From Sphaerimonospora cavernae (lineage in GTDB: Bacteria > Actinomycetota > Actinomycetes > Streptosporangiales > Streptosporangiaceae): a stretch of 64,000 nucleotides of DNA. Made by a program: the position numbers and the translations under genes. Within the stretch, counting starts at the first letter, position 1. Each line of letters starts with the position of its first letter. Location: positions 124,001 to 188,000 of the forward strand of contig NZ_JBHMQT010000009.1 of assembly GCF_042435035.1 (NCBI RefSeq), read 5' to 3'. Positions 8,547 to 18,300 of the stretch are shown here, piece after piece. A model generated the notes under the pieces. The model was not told the origin of the DNA. It made no database searches and saw only the letters and a program-made list of their open reading frames with translations.

Positions 8547-8557
8547 TCGGAGCCCCC

Positions 8558-9871
8558 TTACGACAAGTCCCGCGCCAATTTACCGTTCTGGCGAGGAAAA
8601 CGAGGGGGGCTTACCTCGTCTTCACCTTCAAGCTCAGGCATCGACACCAACCGGGGGACGGCTTCGACGGGATTCGGCGATTCGAGGGGGGAGTCCACGA
8701 GATCGAGGTCGTTCAGCTTGCGCGCGCTGACCAGCACCCGGCTCTCCAGCGACCCCACGGTCCGGTTGTACGTCGCGACGGCTCTCGACAGCGCCTTGCC
8801 GAGGTCCTCCACGTGCCGGCCCAGGCCGCCCAGCCGTTCGTAGAGTTCTTTGCCGACTTCGAAGACGGCCTTGGCGTTCTCGCTGATCGCGGCCTGCCGC
8901 CAGGCGTACTGCGCGGTGCGCAGCATGGTGATCAGTGTGGTCGGGGTGGCGATGTGGACGCGCCGTTTCATCGCGTGCTCCAGGAGCCCGGGGTCGCGCT
9001 CCAGCGCCGGCGCGAGGAACGCCTCACCGGGGATGAACAGCACGACGAATTCGGGCGCCGGGCTGAACGCCTGCCAGTAGGACTTGGCGGCCAGCTGGTC
9101 GACGTGTTCCCGCAGGTGGCGGGCGTGCGCGTCCAGCCGCTTGGCGGCGAAGCCGGGGTCGTCGGTCTCGGCGGCCTCCAGATAGGCGGCCAGCGACACC
9201 TTGGAGTCGACGACGATGTGCTTGCCGCCGCTGAGCCGCACGACCATGTCGGGGCGGATCGTCCCCTCACCCGTCGTCGCGGTCACCTGCTCGTCGAAAT
9301 CGCAGTACCGGGCCATGCCCGCGATCTCCGCGACCCGGCGAAGCTGGAGCTCACCCCACCGGCCGCGTGCCTCCGGCCGCTGCAGGGCCCGTACCAGCGC
9401 GGCCGTCTGCTTCCTGAGCTCGTCGGAGCTGCGCCGTACGAACTCCATCTGCTGGTTCAGCTCGGCGCGGGCGGCCCGGGCGCCGGACTCGCTCTCCCGG
9501 AGCTGCTGCTCGACCTTGGCGAGCGTCTCGCGGAGCGGCCCGACCAGATTCTCCACCGCCTGCCTGCGCTGGTCGAGATCGCCCGCGGCCTCGGCTCTCG
9601 TGGTGTTCAGCCGGTTCTCGGCGAGTTCCAGGAAACGCAGGTTGTTGACGTCGAGCACGCGGGCGGAGATGGCCTGGAACCGCTCGGACAGCTGGTTCTC
9701 CACGTAGGCGACCTTGTCCTCGGCGGCCCCCGCGCGCGCCCGCGCCTCGGCGAGCTCGACCGTGGCCTCGGCCGCCTGCTGGGCGCTTCTGGCCCGTGCG
9801 AGGACCATCCCGATCACGAGCCCGGCGGCCGCGCCGATGGCGAGTCCCAGCAAGAGAGCCACTACGTCCAC
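8558..9871 (-). CDS. rmuC: DNA recombination protein RmuC
   Basis: RmuC-family protein that limits sequence inversion and short-repeat recombination; it has a predicted nuclease-like fold. The protein has 437 residues. It starts with an N-terminal membrane helix (about 4-24, VALLLGLAIGAAAGLVIGMV), then a long coiled coil (about 27-150). The RmuC domain follows, with RGRWGELQLRRVAEIAGM, RPDMVVRLSGGKHIVVDSK and FAPAPEF/SPAPEFVVLFIPGE-type segments. The frame stays open far upstream, opposite ychF. The GTG at 9871 is chosen because it directly precedes the membrane helix and lies outside ychF. The DUF6542 gene follows on the same strand. Confidence 0.88.
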   Translation of the reverse strand: MDVVALLLGLAIGAAAGLVIGMVLARARSAQQAAEATVELAEARARAGAAEDKVAYVENQLSERFQAISARVLDVNNLRFLELAENRLNTTRAEAAGDLDQRRQAVENLVGPLRETLAKVEQQLRESESGARAARAELNQQMEFVRRSSDELRKQTAALVRALQRPEARGRWGELQLRRVAEIAGMARYCDFDEQVTATTGEGTIRPDMVVRLSGGKHIVVDSKVSLAAYLEAAETDDPGFAAKRLDAHARHLREHVDQLAAKSYWQAFSPAPEFVVLFIPGEAFLAPALERDPGLLEHAMKRRVHIATPTTLITMLRTAQYAWRQAAISENAKAVFEVGKELYERLGGLGRHVEDLGKALSRAVATYNRTVGSLESRVLVSARKLNDLDLVDSPLESPNPVEAVPRLVSMPELEGEDEVSPPRFPRQNGKLARDLS

Positions 9872-9991
9872 GGTTTGGCATGATTTCAGGCAAGGCCGCC
9901 CCTGCGGGGGAGGCGCGCCCGGGTTCTTCTCAGGTCTCAGCGGCTCGGCTGATGTCCGGCTTACCCGCCCCGGCCCGTAAACTCGGCCTAC

Positions 9992-11080
<1,089 letters not shown>

Positions 11081-11119
11081 CGCGGAAAACGGGTCCAGCC
11101 GGCCCGCGTGTGGGGACGG

Positions 11120-11899
11120 TCAGCGGGTGGAGCCGAGTTTTCTGGAGATCCGCCGGGCGGTGTCCGCCACCAGCGGACCCAGGGTGCGCACCCGGGCGGC
11201 GGTGATGCGCGAGGTGAGCCCGGAGACCGAGATGGCGGCTGTCACAGCCTCCAGGTGGTTGAAGATCGGTGCGCTGACACAGCGCACCTCGGGCTCGTTC
11301 TCGCGGTCGTCGACGGCGTAGCCGCGCTGTCTGATCTGACCCAGTTCGGTGCGCAGCGCGCCGGCGTCGGTGATCGTGAACCGGGTGACGCTCGGCAGAC
11401 CGGCTGCCACGACCTCCTCGACGACGTCCTCGGCCTGCCAGGCCAGGATCGCCTTCCCCACGGCCGTGCAGTGGATGGACGCACGGCTGCCGATCCGCGA
11501 GGCCATCCTGACGTTCGTGGCGTTCTCCACCTTGTCGATGTAAACAACGTGCGGTGGGTCGTACAGCACCAGGTGGACGGTCTCCTTGGCCTGTGACATC
11601 AGCCGGTGCGACTCCTCGGCGGCGACGGTCCGCAGGTCGAGTCGGGTGAGGTACGCCTGGCCGAGGCGCAGGGCACCGAGACCCAGCCGGTAGGCGCCGC
11701 TTTTCCTGTCTCTGGCCAGGAGGTTCGCCTCGACGAGCGGCACGGTGAGACGTAACACGGTGCTCTTGGACATGCCGAGCGCCTCGGCCAGCCTGGTGAG
11801 GGAGAGGTCCTGGCCGGAATGATCGCGCACATGCTCCAATACGGCGAGCGCACGCCGCAGGGACACCGACCGGTTGCGCGCCGCGGGGGGTTCGTGCAT
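11120..11899 (-). CDS. IclR family transcriptional regulator
   Basis: A 259-residue regulator. A winged helix-turn-helix (about 12-75, RALAVLEHVRDHSGQDLSLT, EALGMSKSTVLRLTVPLVEA) is followed by an IclR effector-binding domain (about 90-250, HLVLYDPPHVVYIDKVENAT, IHCTAVGKAILAW, GYAVDDRENEPEVRCVSAPI, the usual family signatures). It is divergent from the sugar ABC transporter operon with 149 bp between, so it is the likely regulator of that operon. The effector is unknown. Confidence 0.93.
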   Translation of the reverse strand: MHEPPAARNRSVSLRRALAVLEHVRDHSGQDLSLTRLAEALGMSKSTVLRLTVPLVEANLLARDRKSGAYRLGLGALRLGQAYLTRLDLRTVAAEESHRLMSQAKETVHLVLYDPPHVVYIDKVENATNVRMASRIGSRASIHCTAVGKAILAWQAEDVVEEVVAAGLPSVTRFTITDAGALRTELGQIRQRGYAVDDRENEPEVRCVSAPIFNHLEAVTAAISVSGLTSRITAARVRTLGPLVADTARRISRKLGSTR

Positions 11900-11968
11900 G
11901 GCTTCCTTTCGCGCCCTGTCAAATTACGGTAGAGACGGACGTTAGGTTGTCTTTGCGGTACATCATGC

Positions 11969-11977
11969 TGCATTGCA
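11969..11977. promoter_or_regulatory. Candidate IclR operator in divergent promoter region
   Basis: The IclR/transporter intergenic region contains TGCATTGCA, two TGCA half-sites around a central T, in a less GC-rich stretch about 70 bases from both start codons. IclR regulators often bind short palindromes of this kind. The match is short, so this is only a candidate. Confidence 0.25.
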
Positions 11978-12048
11978 CAACAAGTCACCCTTGTCATTCC
12001 GAAGATCGCGGTGGTCCTCCTAAGGTTTGCCCCAATTAGGAGGTGCTA

Positions 12049-13311
12049 GTGAAGATCTTTAACTGGGTGACCGCCGGCCTGGCCGTACTGACGCTGGCGG
12101 CGTGTGCGCCGTCCACCGCTCCGCAGGCCGAGGGGGGTGACGAGAAGTCCGGCACGCTCCAGGTGTGGCTTTTCGACGAGCCGAATCGGGCTCCGAAGGA
12201 GAAGGTCATCCAGGAGGCGATCAAGGAGTTCGAGACCGCCAACTCGGGTGTCGAGGTCGAGGTGACCTATATCCCGACGACCCCGGCCAGGCATGAGAAG
12301 TTCAAGGGCGCCTTCAACGACCCGGCCAGCGCGCCCGACGTGGCGGAGTACGGCAACACCGACCTCGCGGAGTACGCCGCCGCGGGGGGCTTCGCCGATC
12401 TGAGCGCCGACGTGTCGGCGTGGTCCGAGGGCTCCGACATCAGTCCCGACCTGCTCCAGTCGGCGACCGTGGACGGCAAGCTGTACGGCGTGCCGTGGTT
12501 CATCGGCGTCCGCGCCCTCTACTACCGCACCGACGTCTTCAAGGAACTGGGCCTCGCACCGCCCACCTCGATCAAGGAACTCGCCGCCGCGGCCCGCAAG
12601 GTCAGAGCCGAGAAGCCCGACATGTACGGCATGGCGGTCGGTGGGGAGTACACCTTCGGGGCGCTGCCGTTCGTCTGGGACGCCGGCGGCGACATCGAGA
12701 AACTCGACTCCGCCGAGTCACGCGAGGGCGTGCGCGCCTACACCGACCTCTTCTCCGACGACAACTGTCCGCCGCAGACCTGCGCCTCGCTGACCGGTGG
12801 CAAGACCGTCGAACTGTTCGCCAGCGGCAAGGCCGCGATGGGCCTGCTCGGCAACTTCAACCGGTCGGCGGTGGACGCGGGCCCCGCCGCCGGGAAGTAC
12901 GCCGTCATCCCGCTGCCCGGAGCGAAGGCCGGCTCGGTCGCACCCGCCTTCGCCGGCGGCAACAACCTGGGTGTGATGAAGAGCAGCAAGCACCGCTCGC
13001 TCGCCGTCGAGTTCCTCCAGCTTCTCGCGGGCAGGACCTACCAGACCAAGCTGTACGGGGCCATGGGCAACCTGCCGACGCTCACCTCGGCCCGTGACCA
13101 GATCGCCGCCTCGGACGAGTTCCTGCTGCCGTTCCTCGCCACGGTTTCGGCCGGCACCAAGTTCGTGCCGATCGACCCCGCGTGGGTGAAGATCGACAAC
13201 CAGAAGGTCATCCCCACGATGCTGCAGAAGATCGTGACCAAGCAGGCGACTCTCGAAGAGGCCACGAGCGAGGCGGCTACGGCGGTGAACGCCGCGTTCG
13301 GGCGGCCATGA
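12049..13311 (+). CDS. ABC transporter solute-binding lipoprotein (carbohydrate type)
   Basis: Extracytoplasmic binding protein of a CUT1-type sugar importer, 420 residues. The signal peptide ends in a lipobox, LTLAAC, at about residues 14-19, so it is lipid-anchored. The mature part has the family-1 solute-binding pattern (LQVWLFDEPNRAPKEKVIQE, VEVTYIPTTPARHEKFKGAF, then DVAEYGNTDLAEYAAAGGFA). AGGAGG at 12038-12043 sits five bases before GTG 12049, which is preferred to GTG 12043 because that codon is part of the AGGAGG. Two permease genes follow with overlapping stops and starts. No ATPase is present; such systems often share an MsmK/MsiK ATPase encoded elsewhere. Confidence 0.92.
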   Translation: MKIFNWVTAGLAVLTLAACAPSTAPQAEGGDEKSGTLQVWLFDEPNRAPKEKVIQEAIKEFETANSGVEVEVTYIPTTPARHEKFKGAFNDPASAPDVAEYGNTDLAEYAAAGGFADLSADVSAWSEGSDISPDLLQSATVDGKLYGVPWFIGVRALYYRTDVFKELGLAPPTSIKELAAAARKVRAEKPDMYGMAVGGEYTFGALPFVWDAGGDIEKLDSAESREGVRAYTDLFSDDNCPPQTCASLTGGKTVELFASGKAAMGLLGNFNRSAVDAGPAAGKYAVIPLPGAKAGSVAPAFAGGNNLGVMKSSKHRSLAVEFLQLLAGRTYQTKLYGAMGNLPTLTSARDQIAASDEFLLPFLATVSAGTKFVPIDPAWVKIDNQKVIPTMLQKIVTKQATLEEATSEAATAVNAAFGRP

Positions 13312-14237
13312 CCCAGGTCGTCGTTCCCGCCGGAGTTCGTCACCCACGGCCGCGCTCAGGTAGAGCCAGGAGGTTCGCGCCCTGGCTCTACCTGCTGCCC
13401 GCCGCGGCCGTGCTGTTGCCGATCTTCGGCTACCCGATCTACATGCTGGGCCTGCTGTCCGTCTTCGACTACCGGCAGGCTCAGGTCAGCGGCGGCGAAC
13501 CGACCAGCTTCATCGGCCTCGCCAACTACCTCACGCTGCTGGAAGACGACAAGTTCTGGTCCATCCTCGCTCAGACGGTGTTCTTCGCGGCCGCCCTGGT
13601 GATCGCCACCCTGGCCGTCGGTGCGACGCTCGCCGTAGTGCTCACCCGAGCCGGCCGCTGGCCCAGACTGCTGCTGTCATTCGCCGCCATGGCCGCCTGG
13701 GCCGCGCCGGCGATGACCGGCTCCACCGTCTGGATGTTCCTGTTCGACGCCGACCTCGGCCTGGTGAACCAGGTGCTCGGAATCGATGGTTTCAACTGGT
13801 TCTACGACAAATGGGTGACCTTCGGCGTCGTCGGCGCCACCGTTGTCTGGCACTCGTTCCCGTTCGTGATGGTCGTGCTCTACGCCGGCATCCAGGCCAT
13901 CCCGCCGTCCGTGCGTGAGGCCGCCTCCCTCGACGGCGCCTCAGAATGGCAGTCGTTCTGGCGGGTCGTCGTCCCCATGCTCCGGCCGTTGATCACCATC
14001 GTGGTCATCCAGTCGGTCATCTGGGACTTCAAGATCTTCACCCAGATCTATGTGATGACCAACGGCGGCGGCATCGCCGGCCAGAACTCCGTGCTCAACG
14101 TCTACGCCTACCAGACCGCGTTCGGCTCCTCGGAGTACGGCCTCGGCTCGGCCATCGGCGTCGTCATGACCCTCATCCTGCTGGTGATCACCCTGTTCTA
14201 CATCCGGGCGCTGTACCGTACGGGAGAGCGGCTGTGA
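13308..14237 (+). CDS. Carbohydrate ABC transporter permease (MalF type)
   Basis: A 309-residue inner membrane permease with about six helices; the first is WLYLLPAAAVLLPIFGYPIY. The cytoplasmic EAA loop is VREAASLDGASEWQSFWRVV, the contact site for the ATPase. The ATG overlaps the stop of the binding-protein gene (ATGA), indicating translational coupling. The frame continues upstream inside the binding-protein gene, but the coupled ATG fits the family length. The substrate cannot be read from sequence; disaccharide or oligosaccharide is typical of this family. Confidence 0.93.
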   Translation: MTQVVVPAGVRHPRPRSGRARRFAPWLYLLPAAAVLLPIFGYPIYMLGLLSVFDYRQAQVSGGEPTSFIGLANYLTLLEDDKFWSILAQTVFFAAALVIATLAVGATLAVVLTRAGRWPRLLLSFAAMAAWAAPAMTGSTVWMFLFDADLGLVNQVLGIDGFNWFYDKWVTFGVVGATVVWHSFPFVMVVLYAGIQAIPPSVREAASLDGASEWQSFWRVVVPMLRPLITIVVIQSVIWDFKIFTQIYVMTNGGGIAGQNSVLNVYAYQTAFGSSEYGLGSAIGVVMTLILLVITLFYIRALYRTGERL

Positions 14238-15067
14238 GGCGGCCGGTCGCGAACATCATCGCGGTCGTCGCCGCCTTCGCGACCTTCTTTCCCATCTACT
14301 GGATGGTGCTGTCGGCGCTCAAACCCGCGGGCGAGATCCAGTCCCTCGACGCACGGCCCTGGACCCTGTCACCCACCTTCGAACACTTCCAGCGGGTGCT
14401 CTCCGGTGAGAACTTCAGCCGTTACTTCGTCAACAGCCTGATCGTCGCGCTGTCGGTGGTCGTCCTGTCGGCCCTGGTGGCGTTCCTCGCCGCCGTCGCC
14501 GTCACCCGTTTCTCCTTCAGGTTCCGCACCACGGTCCTGCTGATGTTCCTCGTCGCTCAGATGGTTCCCGTCGAAGCCTTGACCATCCCGCTGTTCTTCC
14601 TGGTCCGCGATATCGGTACGGTCGTGCCGGGCGTGGGACTCAACACCCTCGGTGCCCTCATCCTCGTGCACCTGGCCTTCTCCCTGCCGTTCGCGATCTG
14701 GATGATGCGCGGCTTCGTCGCCGCCGTCCCCGAGGCCCTGGAGGAGGCGGCCATGATCGACGGTGCCGGGCGGGGGGCCATCCTGTGGCGGGTGCTGTTC
14801 CCGCTCGTGGCCCCCGGACTCGTCGCCACCAGCGTGTTCTCCTTCATCGCCGCCTGGAACGACTTCATCTTCGCCCGCACCTTCATCATCTCCGCCAAGG
14901 ACAACCAGACGCTCCCCGCCGCCCTCCTCGTCTTCTTCAAGCCCGACGAGAACGACTGGGGCGGCATCATGGCGGCCTCCACGCTGATGACGATCCCGGT
15001 TCTCGTCTTCTTCATCGCGGTGCAGCGCAAGCTCGTCTCCGGCCTCGCAGGCGCCGTCAAGGACTGA
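14234..15067 (+). CDS. Carbohydrate ABC transporter permease (MalG type)
   Basis: A 277-residue second permease of the importer. About six membrane helices begin at IIAVVAAFATFFPIYWMVLS, and the EAA motif is VPEALEEAAMIDGAGRGAIL. The GTG start overlaps the TGA of the first permease (GTGA). It is convergent with the mbtH end of the biosynthetic operon, 90 bp away; nothing suggests the two systems are functionally linked. Confidence 0.93.
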   Translation: MRRPVANIIAVVAAFATFFPIYWMVLSALKPAGEIQSLDARPWTLSPTFEHFQRVLSGENFSRYFVNSLIVALSVVVLSALVAFLAAVAVTRFSFRFRTTVLLMFLVAQMVPVEALTIPLFFLVRDIGTVVPGVGLNTLGALILVHLAFSLPFAIWMMRGFVAAVPEALEEAAMIDGAGRGAILWRVLFPLVAPGLVATSVFSFIAAWNDFIFARTFIISAKDNQTLPAALLVFFKPDENDWGGIMAASTLMTIPVLVFFIAVQRKLVSGLAGAVKD

Positions 15068-15157
15068 CCCGGCACGCGCCGCCCCGGAGTGGTCCGCCGC
15101 CGTAAAGCGCCAGTCGCCCTCGGCGCGTCATCTGAGCCCGCGTCGATGGCGTACGGA

Positions 15158-15376
15158 CTACTCCGATCGGGGTACGGCGACGGCGGTCCCGCGTCGCCGG
15201 TCCCGTGCCCGCAGCGGTCGCAGGTCGGTCCAGACCGTCTCGATATGGTCGAGGCATTCCTGCCGAGTCCCCACGAAGCCGGTGTCGGTCCAGCCATCAG
15301 GGGGTTCGCGGTCGGTCGGCCAAATCGAGTACTGCTCTTCGCCGTTGACCACCACACGCAGCACAGCGTCTGACAT
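15158..15376 (-). CDS. MbtH family NRPS accessory protein
   Basis: A 72-residue MbtH-like chaperone that binds and activates NRPS adenylation domains. The family motif is clear: NGEEQYSIWP near the N-terminus, then PPDGWTDTGFVG, CLDHIETVWTDLRP. A GGAAGG ribosome binding site lies within the end of the upstream NRPS gene, and the ATG starts two bases after that stop. It is the last gene of the 12-kb minus-strand operon. It may serve all three adenylation domains of the cluster. Confidence 0.96.
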   Translation of the reverse strand: MSDAVLRVVVNGEEQYSIWPTDREPPDGWTDTGFVGTRQECLDHIETVWTDLRPLRARDRRRGTAVAVPRSE

Positions 15377-15378
15377 GT

Positions 15379-18300
15379 TCACCTTCCTGCGGCTTGTTCG
15401 CTGAGCGGGGCCGGCACGTCGCGGTGGGGCGAAGCGTGCGCCGCCGTCCCGGCCGCGAGACGGTCGGTGAGGGCCTGATAGCCGACCAGATCGTCGGGCA
15501 GCGCGTCGGGCACCTCGGTGTCGAAGCGGCGCAGTGCTCGGATCCGCAGGGAGACGAGCGCGATGGCGGCGATCGCGATCGCGAAGCAGGCGTACATGAA
15601 GCCGATGCCCCGGCCGGGGCCGGTGCCGAGCAGCACTCCCGCGGTGCCGGCGAGCGGCCCGTCGGAGGCGAGCAGCGGTTCGAGGACGCTCGCACCGTAC
15701 GGCGCGACCAGGCCGAACCCGATGGGCAGGGTGGACCATGCGACCAGCGTGTTCAGCGCGATGACCCGGCCGTGGAACCGCTGCGGCACCTTGACCTGGA
15801 TGATCGTCGCGTAGACGCCGTTGAGCAGGGTGAGACACAGTGACATGCCGAACGCGCCGACGCCGATCAGGAACAGATTCGGCCGCAGCCCGGTCAGCAG
15901 GCAGAACACCGACAGGGTGAGCGTGGCCAGCAACACACCGTACAGGCGGCGACGCCGCGGCCCGCCCCAGGCGGCCATCGTCAGGCCGCCGAGGAAGGCG
16001 CCGAGACCACCGGCGAAAGACACCCGGCCGACGTCGGCGAGGGAGGCGAACGACAGCACCAGGGGCGAGATCATCAAGAACAGGGGGGACAGGAAGACAT
16101 TCAGCGCCGCGAAGTAGAACAGCATGCCGCGGAAGCCGCGGTTGCCCCAGGAGTAGCGGACGCCGCCCATCATCTCGGCGAGCACGCTCTCGCGCCGCCG
16201 CCAGGCCATCGTCCGGGGGAATCGGATCAGCGCCACGGTGAGCGTGGCGACGACGTAACTGATCACGTCGATGACGAGGATCCCCTCCAGGCCGATCACC
16301 GCCATGAGGCCCACCGCGATGAGCGGCACGATGAGTTGCGCGGTGCCCGTGACCATCTGGACGACGCCGTTGGCGTGGCCGAGGAATCGTTTGGGCACGA
16401 GTTGCGGGATCGCCGAGCCGTACGCGAGTCGTTGGAAGGTCAGCGCGATCGACAGGCAGACGAGCAGCGGGTAGATATGCCAGATCTGCAGGTTTCCGGT
16501 CCAGAGCAGGATCCCGAGTGCCAGCTGGGTGCCGCCTGCGCCGATGTCTCCGGCGAGCATGACCTTCCGTCGGTCGTAGCGGTCGACGACGGCGCCGGCG
16601 AGCGGGGCGACCAACATGCCGGGCACCAGGCCGAGCACGGCGAACAGCGCGAACCTGGCGAGTGAGCCGGTGGTCAGGTAGATCCAGATCGGGATGGCGA
16701 ACTCGGTCAGCGCCGAGCCGGTGATCGAGACGAGCTGACCCGCTGCGACGAGCAGGAACCGCCGCATGCTCGGCCGGGGCCCCTGCCGGCTGCCGGGCGG
16801 CGTCTCCCCGGATGAGATCTCGGCCGACCCGCCCGTAGGCGCGTCCGCTGACTCGTTCCCCGGTTCGGAGTCCTCCTGTGAGACGCCCTGGAGCCACCAG
16901 GTGCGGGCCTCGTCCCGTTCGATCGTCTCCGTACGGCCCTCGGCGATGGTGTCGTGTGTGGTGGTGATGATCTCGGCGAGTTCGGCGGCTCGGTACTTCA
17001 TAAAGAAATGTCCGGCCTCGTCAATCACCACGCAGGCCGCCGTCTCCGCGACGCGGTGCCACTCGCGGTAGCGCTCCTGGTAGAACTCGGCCGCCGGATC
17101 CCGCTCTCCCACGACGGAGATCACCGGTGCCGCCACCAGCGGACCATCCTCCTGCTGCTCGAAGAGCCGGGTGAAGTACCGCTCCGCGTCCCGGGTGCCC
17201 TGACGGCGGTTCTCGACGATGAGCTTGATCTGATCTCGGTCGAGATCGTCCACGTCGAGCCCGGCGGCGGTGAGCGCGTTGACGCGTGCCTGGTCGCCGG
17301 CCAGGCGGTCCATGAGCGTGCCGAGCCAGGCGAGACCGCGACCCGGCCGGGCGAAGGGGAAGATACCCCCCAGATAAACGGCCTCCACCGGGCGTCCGAC
17401 GGCCTCCAGCCTGCGGGCGATCTCAGTGGTCAGCATGACTCCGAGGCCGCAGTGCCCGTACAGCACGAGCGGACCGGGCGAGCCGCCCATGATCTCGGTG
17501 ATCTCGGCGACGCAGCCCTGGACGACCTCGTCGAACGGCCGGGACTCCTCGCCCAGCTCGTGGCCGGGCACGGCGACGGAGTACAGCGCCCAGTCGTCGG
17601 GCAGGGCGTCGGCCAGCGGTTGGTACACCACCGCGCTGCCGCCGCCGTAGGGAACGCAGACCAGCGTGGTGGTGGCCGGCCGGGCGGCGGTGAGCCGGTG
17701 CAGCAATGTGCGCGGCGCGTCGCTCCCGGCCTCCAGCAGCCGGGCCAGCTCCCGGACCGTGCGGTGCTTGAACACGTCGAGCACGGTGATCGGGCGGTCG
17801 GGGTACGCCTTGCGCAGCCGGGCGATGACCCGCATCGCCAGCAGCGAGTGACCACCGAGCGCGAAGAAGTCGTCGAGTGCCCCGACCCGCTCCACCTCAA
17901 GGATCTCCGTCCAGACCCGGGCCACGGTCTCCTCGGCTTCGGTCGCCGGGGCGACGTAGGCGGCGGCCGGGACGTCGGCCTCCGGCTCGGGCAGGCGGGC
18001 CCGGTCCACCTTGCCATGGGATTTGAGCGGCAGCTCCGCCAGCCAGGCGTACCGGGCAGGGATCATGTAAGCCGGCAGTCGGTCGGCCAGCCAGGCACGC
18101 ACGTCCGCGGCATCGGGAACAACGGCATCGGGAACAACGGCATCGGGAACAACGGCATCGGGAACACGGGCATCGGGAACGCCGTCGGTGGCGCCGCCGG
18201 GAGCGTTGGTCCCGGGCCGGGCGACGAGGTACGCGACGAGCTGCTCCCCGCGCGGCTCGACGACCGCCTGGGCGACGGAGGGGTGATCGGCGAGCACGGT

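Noticed and set aside
12049..15067. The sugar ABC transporter as part of the NRPS cluster
   Set aside because: It is convergent with the cluster, has its own IclR regulator, and encodes an importer; the cluster already has an exporter.
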